A DNA stretch of 48,827 nucleotides from an uncultured Succinivibrio sp. (GCA_900770725.1 CAAGLL010000022.1:1-48827), one strand, 5' to 3'; positions 14,406 to 24,018 are shown, numbered from the stretch's first letter. A program made the numbers and translations. The notes: generated from the letters alone by a model not told the origin.

Positions 14406-15515
14406 TTATATACTCCTATTTAGCGGAGCGGCCCTTTCCGGAATATTTCCACTTTCCACAGCCACGAAGTCCGGAAGATTTCCTTCAGCATTCCACCTTT
14501 CTTCCAGGCTTGAAGCCCAGCCCTCTGCTGCCGGAGCACCGCCGATTGAAAGGCGCCTGTTCTTGAAAGCCGGCCTCCTTCCCTGCATGTCGCGTTTTAC
14601 CAAAACTTCCTCGGCGCGGGCAAGATCTTCAAGCCTCGCCTCATAGGCTGTCCTGATTGAGGTGCAGGCTCTATCCATTGCAATGCGCATTTCCGCAATT
14701 AGGCGTGCAGCAGCGCCATTGCAAATGCCTGAATAAAATTCGGCAGCAGCAGAATGGGCCTTTCGTTCCTGGTTGGTTTGCTCTTCTGTTTTGGAGCGCG
14801 AATACGCGGCAAGGCTCGCCTGCTTCGTGGAGACTTTTCCAAACACGGCTCGCAGGAGCAAATCTGAAGGCACAATCTTTTGATCTTCCGAAGGGTATCT
14901 CAATGCCGCCTCTTTTCCGTCTTTTTTACCCCTGAATGAAATGATGCCGAATGAGGCCAAATTGGCGAGGCTGTTCCGGAAAGAACGGATCGAATAGCCC
15001 GTTTCAATTCGTGCTGATTCGATGTTTTGCATTGTGGAAAAGCACGAGCCCTCGCACATGAAATGGACGCGGAGGCTGTCAATTAAAAAGGAAAGGAGCA
15101 TCGCGGTTGAAGGCTTGCGGCACTCTTTTAAAAATGCCAATTCGTCATTTTGAAGCCCGCTTTCAGGAATTGCGAAATCCGGGAATTTGATCTGCAAATA
15201 GGGCCTTTTATTGGAAACGGCCTTTGGGAAATTGGCTATTTCAATTCCCAATTCCGTTCTCTTTATGAATCCCTTTTCCTCCAGCATTGAGGCTAGATCG
15301 TAAATTCCTTTCCTTCCAATTAAGCCGTGCGAATATCCGGCAATTTGATCCAGAGGCAATGTGATGGCCCCTGACTTTTCGCGGACGTACCGTGTTGCAT
15401 AAAGGCTGTTTAAAAGGGCGAGCGCTATCCCGGCCTTGGGAGTTAATTCACGCTTTATTGCTGGGAGGGTGTCCTTGAAGATGTACCCGATTGTCTTGAG
15501 TGCGAATGTGCGCAT
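14406..15515 (-). CDS. Two-winged-helix protein, replication-initiator-like
   Basis: 369 aa. Two regions have the look of winged helix-turn-helix folds: residues about 20-90 (ALALLNSLYATRY then an LEEKGFIKR wing) and about 135-215 (AMLLSFLIDSLRVHF then NLASFGIISFRGK). Two such domains in tandem are typical of Rep_3-type plasmid initiators, hence the suggestion. Family membership is not established, and the C-terminal 150 residues (Ala/Arg/Glu-rich) are unlike them. It is less GC-rich than its neighbours, which fits foreign DNA. An inverted repeat upstream could be an autoregulatory site. A transcription regulator is an alternative. Confidence 0.45.
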   Translation of the reverse strand: MRTFALKTIGYIFKDTLPAIKRELTPKAGIALALLNSLYATRYVREKSGAITLPLDQIAGYSHGLIGRKGIYDLASMLEEKGFIKRTELGIEIANFPKAVSNKRPYLQIKFPDFAIPESGLQNDELAFLKECRKPSTAMLLSFLIDSLRVHFMCEGSCFSTMQNIESARIETGYSIRSFRNSLANLASFGIISFRGKKDGKEAALRYPSEDQKIVPSDLLLRAVFGKVSTKQASLAAYSRSKTEEQTNQERKAHSAAAEFYSGICNGAAARLIAEMRIAMDRACTSIRTAYEARLEDLARAEEVLVKRDMQGRRPAFKNRRLSIGGAPAAEGWASSLEERWNAEGNLPDFVAVESGNIPERAAPLNRSI

Positions 15516-15544
15516 TTCCTGAATTTTCCTTCAGAAAAAGCGTG

Positions 15545-15578
15545 CGTGTCCCAAAATTAATTGGTAGAATTAGACACG
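15545..15578. promoter_or_regulatory. Inverted repeat upstream of the winged-helix gene
   Basis: CGTGTC (15545-15550) and GACACG (15573-15578) flank an AT-rich centre containing AATTAATT. The position close to the start of a DNA-binding protein gene suits an autoregulatory operator. Confidence 0.35.
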
Positions 15579-15763
15579 AAGAAACGAGATCAATTCACCA
15601 CACCTACCGGGATGGCCTTTAGCAACACGGCGCTCTCTTTTTAAAGACAGCCTCCGGGATGCGACAGAAAAGGCAAGCGGGGGACTTTATAAGTGAATTG
15701 AAATCGCCGCCACGAGTCACGAGTGTGATTGTTGGCATGTCGAGCAAACATTTTCTTCATTGC

Positions 15764-15801
15764 GCCCCGTCCGGCCTGGCAGCCTGACGGGGCTTTGTTT
15801 T
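15764..15801 (+). terminator. Orphan plus-strand terminator
   Basis: GCCCCGTC (15764-15771), a 14-base loop, GACGGGGC (15786-15793), then TTTGTTTT. The stem is perfect. No gene ends upstream on this strand. Confidence 0.7.
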
Positions 15802-15908
15802 GCTTGTGTTGAAGAAAAAGCCTTTCTCGCGGCTTGGCGTCCCCGCCTGCCCCGCTGCCGCGCCGGAGGCTGTTGAGCCGCCGCGCCGCCAGGGCATCCG
15901 GCAGGCGG

Positions 15909-16133
15909 ATGAAGCGCCCCGCTCCATCACGCTTGCTGGTTCATGTACGCAGGGAATTGCAAGCAAGGACTGCCGCTGGGATCGCATGGATCCTGACATT
16001 GCCGCACTTTGAATTGAAAGGCTTTTTCAAGCCCGAGGGTGGTTTTGATCTGCTGCCTTACGCGATTGACGGCATCGGCGCACTTTCACGCATGGTACCC
16101 ATGGCGGTAAGAAAGCAATTGAAAATCCTGTAA
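15909..16133 (+). CDS. Possible small protein between two terminators (uncertain)
   Basis: 74 aa from an ATG at 15909 that follows AGGCGG at short spacing; the frame is open back to 15834. The first 25 residues are Arg-rich, and the later part (FELKGFFKPEGGFDLLPYAI) looks like normal protein. A terminator starts 19 bases after the stop, and another terminator lies upstream, which gives the frame the outline of a one-gene unit. Base composition and codon use do not settle it. It may equally be noncoding. Confidence 0.28.
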   Translation: MKRPAPSRLLVHVRRELQARTAAGIAWILTLPHFELKGFFKPEGGFDLLPYAIDGIGALSRMVPMAVRKQLKIL

Positions 16134-16151
16134 ATTTATAAAAGGTTTGAG

Positions 16152-16179
16152 GCGCCGGCATCATGCTCTGGCGTTTTTT
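16152..16179 (+). terminator. Terminator in the region left of the CARF gene
   Basis: CGCCGG (16153-16158), loop of nine, CTGGCG (16168-16173) with one G-U pair, then six T (16174-16179). Confidence 0.6.
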
Positions 16180-16382
16180 GCCATGGTAGCGCCTTTTCGC
16201 AAGGCTGCTCAATCCCCGCGCCATGGGGCAAGGCCATAGCCCTGAGGGCGGAAAAGCGGCGGCCATCTGCCTTGGTGCCAAAGTCTTGGCGCGGATCAAG
16301 GCGCGGGGCTTGGCAAAGCCATATCATTGCCCTATCGCATTGGACGGCGCCTGCGGCATCGGCGCAAATGAAGGAGTTGGAA

Positions 16383-18641
16383 ATGGACGGATACGTGTTC
16401 ACGTCTTTCGTGGGAAAGCAGATCTTCGGGGTGGTCAACGCGATCGGGACGGCGCTGTCGCCTCAGAACACGCGCTTTCCGGTCTCGCGCGTCGAGATCT
16501 ACCCCACCATGCCCGCGGAGCTCAGTGGCGGAGGCGCAAGGCGCCCTGCCCGCTCGTCAGGCACCATGGCCGAGGCCCAGAAGATTGCCGAGTTCTTCAA
16601 GGGCAGGACGGACGTCCCCTTCCTCATCAAGCCCTTTGACCCCTTTGGCGGCGCGGAGGCCTCCCTGCCTGCGCTGCCTAGCGACTCCAGGATCCTCTTC
16701 TACACCGAAGGAGGCATGAACTTCCTCGTCACGCGCTACGTCTGCAGCCTCGTTGAGGCCGGGGCGCCCTACGCCTTCATCACCACCGATGGCACGCGCT
16801 GCACCTTCCTCGACATGTCGCGGGAGCCCGAACCTGGCAAGTGGGACCAGGCAGTGGAGATAAGTCCGGAACTCGGGGTCGAGGAGATCCTCACCATGCA
16901 CGGAGTGCCGTTCTCTCGCACCTGCGGCGATGGCATGACCCACTTCGCCTCGTGGCTTTCAAAGGCTGCGGGCGGGGAGGAGAAGATCTTCCCCAAGGGA
17001 TGGAAGAGCGGCATCGAGGTTGGCGGGCAGACCTTCGATCTCGTCTGGAACTGCGGCGGCAACCACCTCGCCTTCTTCAAGGCAATCGGCTCGCGCGAGC
17101 CGGGCGAGCCGCTGTCCGCCAATTCTGACAAGCGCCTCAAGCGCGTCAGGGACATCGCAGGATGGTCTGCAATGAAGAACGGGGACAAGCAAATCTACGA
17201 CTGCAAAACCTATGTGCTGTGCGAAAGCGCTAACCAAACCAAGACGCTGGATCATGAAAGCCGCGGCAAGGCAATCGCGCTTGAAAACAAGGGCACCGTT
17301 CTTGATTTCAAGTTCAGCACCGATGATGTACGCAACTCGAGCGAAAAGGGACTCGTCGAGGAGATGCGCAAGATCCTGAGCACGCGGTCAAGAAGCACGG
17401 TCCTCTCAAACTCCAACTTCAAGAACCGCATCAGGGTCGATGACGACACGCTGGTCGTGGTATTGGGCAAGGACGCCACATCGACGATAGCTGCGATCTC
17501 GGGCAATTTCGACCACAACCCTGATCTGAAGAGGCTGCTCCTGCTCTGCACGCCCGATCTCAAGGCCAAGGCCTCGCGTTTTGCGGACTACCTTGAAAGG
17601 GTCGGCAGGTACGGGGATCCGTCCATTGCGTGCATAGACATCAAGGGCCGCACGCTCCTTGACCGCATGGTCGTGCCGCCAGGCCAGCATGGCATCGAGT
17701 TCAACGCCACGCCGGGCACCAAGGATCAAAACGCCTTCATGACAGTGCTTGCGTGCAAGGCAGGCGCGAAGCTTTGGACGATAAACCGCTCCGAGTTCTC
17801 AAATAACTTTCCCCCTGAGTCTACAGAAAAGTTCACTGGCAAGCCCGTCGATCCACTGGACATCCTGCGGGCCCGTGGCTTCATCGATGAGCTGGTCCAT
17901 GATGAGGATGCCATTCCTGCGCTCGACGAGGCCATGAAGCGAGTGCTCGAGTTTCTCAAGGCAAGGAGCGAAGAAGGCTGGTTTGAAGACAAGCGCTTTG
18001 AGGCAGAGACGTGCCCATACGCCGCAGTCTTCCTCGAGGCTTTGCGCCTTGAAGGCTTCAAGGTGGACTTCAGACCTGCTGGCGGGAAGAATGCCAGCAA
18101 CAACGGCGAGTCCTGCTACATCTCCCACAAGGCGATCAAGAAGCTTGACGACGCTCCCCTAGGCTTTGTTTTCGAGGCTTTTGTTAAGCAGGCCTTCCTT
18201 GCCACAGGAAGGAACGGCAGCGTGTTCGCATGGGGAAACGTCAAGCACAAGAGGTCCCGCACGGTGCAAAAATCTCCAAGAAACGGAAAATACAAAGGAA
18301 GCGGATTTGAGATGGAGATTGACTGCCTCGCTTCCGTTTGCTCAAGTATCGTGGCGGCGTCATGCAAGGCTTATCCGAGAACCACACGTGACATTTTCTC
18401 CAAAAAGATTAAAGCAGCCGCTCAGGAGTCCTTCGCTTTCGCGTCCGAGGTAGGCAGGTTCTGCCTGCCCATGTTGTGCGTGCTCGACAAGTTTGGATGC
18501 GAAAGCATCTGCAAGCAAGAACAGTCAGGCAGGAAATACGCGATGCTCGATCTTAAGGAACTTGTTGATCCAGATGAGATCAAGCGCATAGCGCTCGATC
18601 TTGATAATGATGCAGCTGGCGTTGAAGAGTCTTCAGACTGA
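16383..18641 (+). CDS. CARF-domain nuclease, Can1/Card1-like
   Basis: 752 aa from ATG 16383, which has AAGGAG with spacing 6; longer frames lack this. Residues about 356-455 look like a CARF (CRISPR-associated Rossmann) domain: a hydrophobic strand LVVVLGK, then the diagnostic FNATPGTKDQN near 440, like the TGGTK turn of DUF1887/Card1. The N-terminal 170 residues may be a second Rossmann/CARF copy, as in Can1. The C-terminus (about 593-700) fits a PD-(D/E)XK nuclease: GFVFEAF, then EMEID near 642-646, then SCKAY near 658-662. The usual ExK is SxK here. CARF nucleases are switched on by cyclic oligoadenylate made by type III CRISPR complexes and cut nucleic acids. No cas gene is present here, so the activating signal is unknown. 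Confidence 0.65.
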   Translation: MDGYVFTSFVGKQIFGVVNAIGTALSPQNTRFPVSRVEIYPTMPAELSGGGARRPARSSGTMAEAQKIAEFFKGRTDVPFLIKPFDPFGGAEASLPALPSDSRILFYTEGGMNFLVTRYVCSLVEAGAPYAFITTDGTRCTFLDMSREPEPGKWDQAVEISPELGVEEILTMHGVPFSRTCGDGMTHFASWLSKAAGGEEKIFPKGWKSGIEVGGQTFDLVWNCGGNHLAFFKAIGSREPGEPLSANSDKRLKRVRDIAGWSAMKNGDKQIYDCKTYVLCESANQTKTLDHESRGKAIALENKGTVLDFKFSTDDVRNSSEKGLVEEMRKILSTRSRSTVLSNSNFKNRIRVDDDTLVVVLGKDATSTIAAISGNFDHNPDLKRLLLLCTPDLKAKASRFADYLERVGRYGDPSIACIDIKGRTLLDRMVVPPGQHGIEFNATPGTKDQNAFMTVLACKAGAKLWTINRSEFSNNFPPESTEKFTGKPVDPLDILRARGFIDELVHDEDAIPALDEAMKRVLEFLKARSEEGWFEDKRFEAETCPYAAVFLEALRLEGFKVDFRPAGGKNASNNGESCYISHKAIKKLDDAPLGFVFEAFVKQAFLATGRNGSVFAWGNVKHKRSRTVQKSPRNGKYKGSGFEMEIDCLASVCSSIVAASCKAYPRTTRDIFSKKIKAAAQESFAFASEVGRFCLPMLCVLDKFGCESICKQEQSGRKYAMLDLKELVDPDEIKRIALDLDNDAAGVEESSD

Positions 18642-18703
18642 ATCAGCTCCGCGTGCTGGTGCCTGCGGCTGTCCGAGAAGAGCACTAAGTGTACGGCGAT
18701 GGC

Positions 18704-19021
18704 ATGAAGTTCAACACGAACGCCTGCTTCGGCAGCCTCGGCGTCATCGATGGCACTGAGCGCTTTTTTGATTTTCACTACGAACCGGCCAACACCCCGG
18801 TATGGCTTGCCGAGCACTTCCGCGCCTGCGCCGATCTGATCTGCTGCCATGTGCTGGAAACCGGAGAGCTCGGACTGGTCATGCTCAAGGAATGGTTCCC
18901 AGGCGAGGAAGATCAAAGGGACGTTCTTGATCTGCCCTGGATCCTTCGCCTGAAGCTCGATGATCGAAAAAAGAAGATCCTCGACGCATGGGTGGAAAAG
19001 AACACGGCGGGAGATTGCTGA
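18704..19021 (+). CDS. Small protein of unknown function downstream of the CARF nuclease
   Basis: 105 aa from ATG 18704 (a GTG at 18689 would add five residues; neither has a clear ribosome binding site). The sequence is mixed acidic/aromatic with several Cys, and ends in a charged helix (RLKLDDRKKKILDAW). No signal peptide or membrane segment. It starts 62 bases after the CARF gene on the same strand, so it could be a partner or regulator of the nuclease. I do not recognise it. Confidence 0.5.
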   Translation: MKFNTNACFGSLGVIDGTERFFDFHYEPANTPVWLAEHFRACADLICCHVLETGELGLVMLKEWFPGEEDQRDVLDLPWILRLKLDDRKKKILDAWVEKNTAGDC

Positions 19022-19172
19022 CGGATTCAGGCCTCCTGCCGACTTCCACGCCTAAGCGCACGCGCTTCCTTTTGGCGCCAGGACTTGGCAGGCGCAGGCG
19101 GGGGCGGCCATGCATTCTTGAACCTTGAATGTCGTTTGATAACAGACAATAAAGCTTGCGCTCTTGCTTTTA

Positions 19173-19208
19173 CTCAGTACAGTGAGAAATTTATCTCAGC
19201 GTACTGAG
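19173..19208. promoter_or_regulatory. 36-bp interrupted palindrome upstream of the DUF4143 ATPase gene
   Basis: CTCAGTAC (19173-19180) pairs with GTACTGAG (19201-19208), and TGAGA (19183-19187) with TCTCA (19194-19198), around an AATTTA centre. Thirteen of fifteen arm positions match. It ends 53 bases before ATG 19262 in an AT-rich stretch without a T tract, so an operator or recognition site is more likely than a terminator. Confidence 0.5.
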
Positions 19209-19261
19209 CAAAATCCGAGGGAATTATTTTACTTTTTGTTAACTCAGGATATTTCACAAAG

Positions 19262-20446
19262 ATGAGCTTCAAGAACCCCAAGCAAGAGCTGATCCTGAGC
19301 AGGCTCAGGGAGCCGCGCAGGTTCATCCAGGCGATCGTGGGTCCGCGGCAGGTCGGAAAGACGACCGCCGCAAGGCAGGCCCTTTGCGACTCCGGCCTTC
19401 CGTGGCTCTATTTCTCATCATGCGACGCCCTGCTCCCCGGCCTGGCATGGATCTCCGAGCGCTTCGAGGAGGCGCGGGAGAAGCTTAGGCGGGAGGGGCT
19501 GTCCGAGCTGATCCTCGCCATCGATGACATCGAGAGGATCGAGGGATGGAGCGATGCGGTCAAACGGGAATGGGATGACGACTCATTCCACGATCGCGGG
19601 ATAAAGCTCGTGCTCATATGCAACAGGTGCCGCCTGCTTGAAAGCGGTCACTCGGACTCGCTTGCCGGCCGCTTCGAGGAGATCAGGATGGGTCATTGGA
19701 CCTTCTCCAAGATGCGCGAGCGCTTTGGCACCACGCTTGAGCAGTATCTCTACTTCGGCGGCTTTCCCGGCGCGGCGGCCTTTTGCTCCGACGAGGACGG
19801 GTTTCGCGCTTTTGTGCAAGGATCCGTGGCCGATGCAGCCCTGAAGGACATCCTCATGCATTGCGGCGTTAGGAAGCCAGCGCTGCTGGAGCAGGAATTC
19901 AGGCTTGGCGCCGCGCGTTCAGGCCAGATCCTCTCCTATACGAGGATGCTCTCCTCTCTCAGGGATGCGGGCAACACCGTGACGCTTTCAGGCTACGCGG
20001 CCCTGCTTGAGCAAAGCGGCCTCCTGCGCGCGCTTGGAAAATTCAGCCCCGCAGGAGCGAGGCGCAGGGCGAGCATTCCCAAGTTTCAAGTCTTCGACAA
20101 TGCCCTTAAGGCGCTCTTCACGCCCTGCTCCTTCCAAAGCGCGCGGGCGGATCCCGCGATTTGGGCTGGCATTGCCGAGTCGGCGATCGGCGCCTACATC
20201 GCAAACCAGGCCTTCCTGCACCATCTTGAGGCCAGCTACTGGCGCGAAGGCAGCGACGAGGTCGATTTCGTCCTGCGAAAGAACGGCCGCGTCGCGGCAA
20301 TTGAGATCATGGGAAGCGCGCGAGGCAATGCGCGCGGCCTTGTGCGCTTTGCAAGGAAGTTCGGCCCGTGCAGGACCCTGGCAGTTGGAGATGGGGGCAT
20401 CTCCCCAGAGGAGTTCCTTGCAACCGAGCTTGACGGGATCTTCTGA
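19262..20446 (+). CDS. AAA family ATPase with DUF4143 domain
   Basis: 394 aa. The N-terminal AAA_14 part has Walker A GPRQVGKTT (about residues 27-35) and a Walker B-like LILAIDDIE (about 80-88). The C-terminal DUF4143 part is a degenerate PD-(D/E)XK fold, with YWREGSDEVDFVL and then AIEIM. Most relatives have IExK at that place; here Lys is replaced by Met, so nuclease activity is unlikely. Proteins of this type are common and often duplicated in anaerobic bacteria; their cellular role is not settled. It is a single gene behind a palindrome and converges on the reductase gene. The ribosome binding site is weak. Confidence 0.85.
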   Translation: MSFKNPKQELILSRLREPRRFIQAIVGPRQVGKTTAARQALCDSGLPWLYFSSCDALLPGLAWISERFEEAREKLRREGLSELILAIDDIERIEGWSDAVKREWDDDSFHDRGIKLVLICNRCRLLESGHSDSLAGRFEEIRMGHWTFSKMRERFGTTLEQYLYFGGFPGAAAFCSDEDGFRAFVQGSVADAALKDILMHCGVRKPALLEQEFRLGAARSGQILSYTRMLSSLRDAGNTVTLSGYAALLEQSGLLRALGKFSPAGARRRASIPKFQVFDNALKALFTPCSFQSARADPAIWAGIAESAIGAYIANQAFLHHLEASYWREGSDEVDFVLRKNGRVAAIEIMGSARGNARGLVRFARKFGPCRTLAVGDGGISPEEFLATELDGIF

Positions 20447-20467
20447 CAAGGCGGCGCTGCCGCCTTG
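20447..20467. terminator. Hairpin between convergent genes
   Basis: CAAGGCGGC (20447-20455), loop GCT, GCCGCCTTG (20459-20467). A perfect 9-bp stem but no T tract on either side, so termination may be inefficient or factor-dependent. Confidence 0.45.
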
Positions 20468-20481
20468 GTTGGAAACAGCTC

Positions 20482-21402
20482 TCAGGGCTTGATGCCCTTC
20501 GCCTCAAGCGCTGCTACCGCCTTCTCGTACATCGGAACGGGAACGCCAAGCTCATGTCCGAGCCTCACCACCTCGAAGATCTGCCCTCCGGCCTCCGACT
20601 GCCTGCCCGCGATGATGTCCTTTTGCATCGAGGTGGTCATGTCAGGCTTCAGGCTGTCGAGGATCTTGAGGTTGCGCGCGACGAGATCATCAGTGAACGC
20701 TATCCCCTGCGCCCTGCCGATGGCCTCGACCTCGCGCACGAGTGCCTTGAAGCACTTGCGCTCTGGCCCCTCGTGCTGCATCGGGCCGATGGGGATGCCA
20801 TAGATGATCCCGCAGGCGCCCTGGGGCGAGACGTAGGAGAACTTCACGAGCGCGTCGCGCCTGATGTCCTCCGAGAGATCGGCGCTGATGCCGCACTCCT
20901 TGAGATCGCGACTTATGTCCTCGAGCGCCGGGCGGTACTCGGACTTCTCCCTCACGCCGAAGACGATGCGCATCTGGGGGCCTGACATCAGGATCACCCC
21001 GGGCTCCTTGAGCTCGGAGGCGATGTAGATGCAGCCGTCGGTGACCAGGACGCCGGGCAGATCCTTCTGCATGCGCCCGCCGGTGCCGTAGATGTTGAGG
21101 ATGGGGATGACCACGGTCGAGGGGCCGGCCACGCGCCTTATGAACGGGATCGTCGAGTCCACCGAGTAGCCCTTGACGCAAAGGAGGATGACGTCGGGCG
21201 TCTCCTGGTAATCGTCCATCGCGCAGCACTTGATTGGATTGACCGTGAACTCGTCTTCAAGACGGATGATCCTGAGGCCGCGCTCCCTCATGGCCTTGAG
21301 CTTCTCACCGCGGGCTATCAGGGTCACGTCCCTGCCTGCGCGCGTCAGGTAAGCCCCGAGCGCCCCGCCGGTGCCGCCGCTTCCCACCACCAGGTACTTC
21401 AT
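20482..21402 (-). CDS. panE: 2-dehydropantoate 2-reductase (ketopantoate reductase) family protein
   Basis: 306 aa, the usual length. The N-terminal Rossmann motif VVGSGGTGGALG binds NADP(H). A conserved Lys appears in LLCVKGYS, an Asn in PILNIYG, and the catalytic Lys region in DALVKFSYVSP. The C-terminal helical domain has the family pattern TSMQKDI and E in the EAGGQIFE segment. The enzyme reduces ketopantoate to pantoate for coenzyme A synthesis. The family also contains reductases with other substrates, so the exact substrate is inferred. GGGAG lies 5 bases before the start. It stands as a single gene downstream of sucCD. Confidence 0.78.
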   Translation of the reverse strand: MKYLVVGSGGTGGALGAYLTRAGRDVTLIARGEKLKAMRERGLRIIRLEDEFTVNPIKCCAMDDYQETPDVILLCVKGYSVDSTIPFIRRVAGPSTVVIPILNIYGTGGRMQKDLPGVLVTDGCIYIASELKEPGVILMSGPQMRIVFGVREKSEYRPALEDISRDLKECGISADLSEDIRRDALVKFSYVSPQGACGIIYGIPIGPMQHEGPERKCFKALVREVEAIGRAQGIAFTDDLVARNLKILDSLKPDMTTSMQKDIIAGRQSEAGGQIFEVVRLGHELGVPVPMYEKAVAALEAKGIKP

Positions 21403-21537
21403 GAGAACTCCCTAGGAGGCATGGCCTCCGTTGCTGCAAACTGTGACACGTTCAATTCTCAGGCGGCCATCGCGCAACTGCAAGGCTGCCCCGCTTCGGT
21501 GCACGCAAAGCGGCGCCTTCCCTTGCTGAAAACAAGA

Positions 21538-21564
21538 GGGGCGGCAGCCCCAAGGCCCCGCCCC
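21538..21564 (-). terminator. Terminator of sucC-sucD
   Basis: On the minus strand GGGGCGG (21564-21558), a long loop, CCGCCCC (21544-21538), then TCTTGTTTTC. It lies 20 bases after the sucD stop. Confidence 0.65.
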
Positions 21565-21583
21565 CATGCGATTTTGGAAAGGA

Positions 21584-22459
<876 letters not shown>

Positions 22460-22469
22460 TCCTTCCTCC

Positions 22470-23639
22470 TCAAGCCTGTGCCGCAGCCGTCTTGACGGCC
22501 AGCGCGGCCGCCTGCCTGAGATCCCTGGCCGGGACGATGTTGAGTCCGCAGTCGGTCAGGATCTCCTGGCCCTTCTGGGCGTGGTTGCCCTCGAGCCTCA
22601 CCACCACCGGAACCTTGGTCTTGATCTCCTCGACGGCGCCCTTGATGCCCTCGGCTATCATGTCGCAACGGACGATGCCGCCGAAGATGTTGACCATGAT
22701 GCAGCGCACGTTGGGATCCTCGAGGATGACCTTGAAGGCCTCCTTGACGCGGTCCTTGGTGGCGGTGCCGCCGACGTCGAGGAAGTTGGCAGGGGTGCCG
22801 CCCATGTTCTTGATGATGTCCATCGTGCCCATGGCAAGCCCGGCGCCGTTGACGAGGCAGCCGATGGTGCCCTCGAGCGGCACGTAGGAGAAGCCCGCAG
22901 CCACGGCGGTGGCAACGCGCGGATCCTCCTGGGTGGGATCGTCCATCTCCGCAAGCTCGGGGTGGCGGTAGAGCGCGTAGGAGTCGACGTTGATCTTCGC
23001 GTCAAGGCACTGCAGCGCCCCGCTCTCGGTGACCACGAGCGGGTTGATCTCCACGAGCGAGAGGTCGTTGTCGAGGAACATCCTGACGATGCCGGTGTAG
23101 ATCCTGGCAAAGGCGTTCACCTGCTTGCCCTCAAGCCCCAGGCGGTAGGCAAGCTCGCGGCCCTGGAAGGCCTCGGGGCCCACCAAGAGGTCGATCTCCT
23201 CGCGGAAGATCTTCTCAGGCGACTGCTTGGCCACCTCCTCGATGCTCATGCCGCCGCAGGGGGAGGCGAGCACCACGAGGGCCGCCTTGGCGCGATCGAT
23301 GGCGCAGGAGACGTAGATCTCCTTTTGAACCTTCACAGCGCGCTCGATGAGGATCTTGTTGACGGGCTTGCCGTGCGGTCCGCTCTGGCCGGTGACGAGC
23401 CTGCGCCCGAGCCACTTGGCGGCGAAGGCCTCGGCCTCGGCCGGGGTCTGGACCACCTTGACGCCGCCGGCCTTGCCGCGGGCTCCGCTGTGGACCTGGC
23501 ACTTGACTGCGTAGGGGCCGGGGGCGAGATCGTAGGCTGCCCTGCCGATCCCGGTGGCCTTGGTGCTCACCTCGAATTCCCCGACGGGGAGGCCGTATTT
23601 CTTAAAGATTTCCTTGGCCTGGTATTCATGCAAGTTCAT
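22470..23639 (-). CDS. sucC: Succinyl-CoA ligase, beta subunit
   Basis: 389 aa, standard length (E. coli 388). It starts MNLHEYQAKEIFKKYGLP, the family N-terminus, followed by the ATP-grasp domain (about 1-230) and the CoA-ligase domain with the NIFGGIVRCD motif. It binds the nucleotide and succinate and forms the complex with SucD. The C-terminus is Ala-rich. The upstream ribosome binding site is weak. A TTGATT / TAAATG pair 18 bases apart, about 30-60 bases upstream, could be the promoter. Confidence 0.96.
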   Translation of the reverse strand: MNLHEYQAKEIFKKYGLPVGEFEVSTKATGIGRAAYDLAPGPYAVKCQVHSGARGKAGGVKVVQTPAEAEAFAAKWLGRRLVTGQSGPHGKPVNKILIERAVKVQKEIYVSCAIDRAKAALVVLASPCGGMSIEEVAKQSPEKIFREEIDLLVGPEAFQGRELAYRLGLEGKQVNAFARIYTGIVRMFLDNDLSLVEINPLVVTESGALQCLDAKINVDSYALYRHPELAEMDDPTQEDPRVATAVAAGFSYVPLEGTIGCLVNGAGLAMGTMDIIKNMGGTPANFLDVGGTATKDRVKEAFKVILEDPNVRCIMVNIFGGIVRCDMIAEGIKGAVEEIKTKVPVVVRLEGNHAQKGQEILTDCGLNIVPARDLRQAAALAVKTAAAQA

Positions 23640-24018
23640 ATCTATGCGTCCGTTTCAAAATTTGTCACCATTTAAGAGCAAACCCGCCCCTCAATCAAGC
23701 TGTCTGAGCCAGATTTTGCGCACTTATGGTGCATCATCGTGATTCGGATATTTTACTCCTTTTCGCAATGCCTTGCATTTAAAAGGTTATTTTCGCCTTT
23801 CTGCTTGATTCATCCTTTGACAAAGAATTTTTAAAAACTGACATTTCAGTCTTCAAAACCTCAAATTTTGGATCATGATGGTGCATCTTTGCCGGCAAAG
23901 CCATCATCTCATCCTCTTTCATCCCCGCATGCGCAAAGTTTCTACACGGCATGGGATCCGCGCATCGCGCAAATCCGAGATCAGCTACCATTCGCCATCC
24001 AACGCCCAAGGAGGTTCC
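23640..24018. other. Divergent intergenic region between sucC and the TraI-like gene
   Basis: About 380 bases, AT-rich compared with its surroundings. TGGTGCATC occurs twice (near 23728 and 23879). A TTGACA lies at 23817-23822 on the plus strand without a convincing -10 partner. I see no gene here; plus-strand frames that extend the TraI-like gene leftwards lack a ribosome binding site. Confidence 0.45.

Larger units (their letters stand above)
15516..15833. other. Noncoding region upstream of the winged-helix gene
   Basis: About 320 bases without a convincing gene. It holds an inverted repeat, CGTGTC (15545-15550) and GACACG (15573-15578), 30 bases upstream of the winged-helix start. A tandem CACGAGT-CACGAGT lies near 15710. 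A plus-strand terminator is at 15764-15801. Nothing annotated reads into that terminator from the left, so a short transcript may start in this region. Confidence 0.4.

Noticed and set aside
15757..15999. Minus-strand frame of 80 codons
   Set aside because: No ribosome binding site, atypical composition, and it crosses a terminator.
15516..16382. tRNA gene or attachment site next to the integrase module
   Set aside because: No T-loop-like or cloverleaf sequence was found, and no direct repeat long enough to propose an attachment site.
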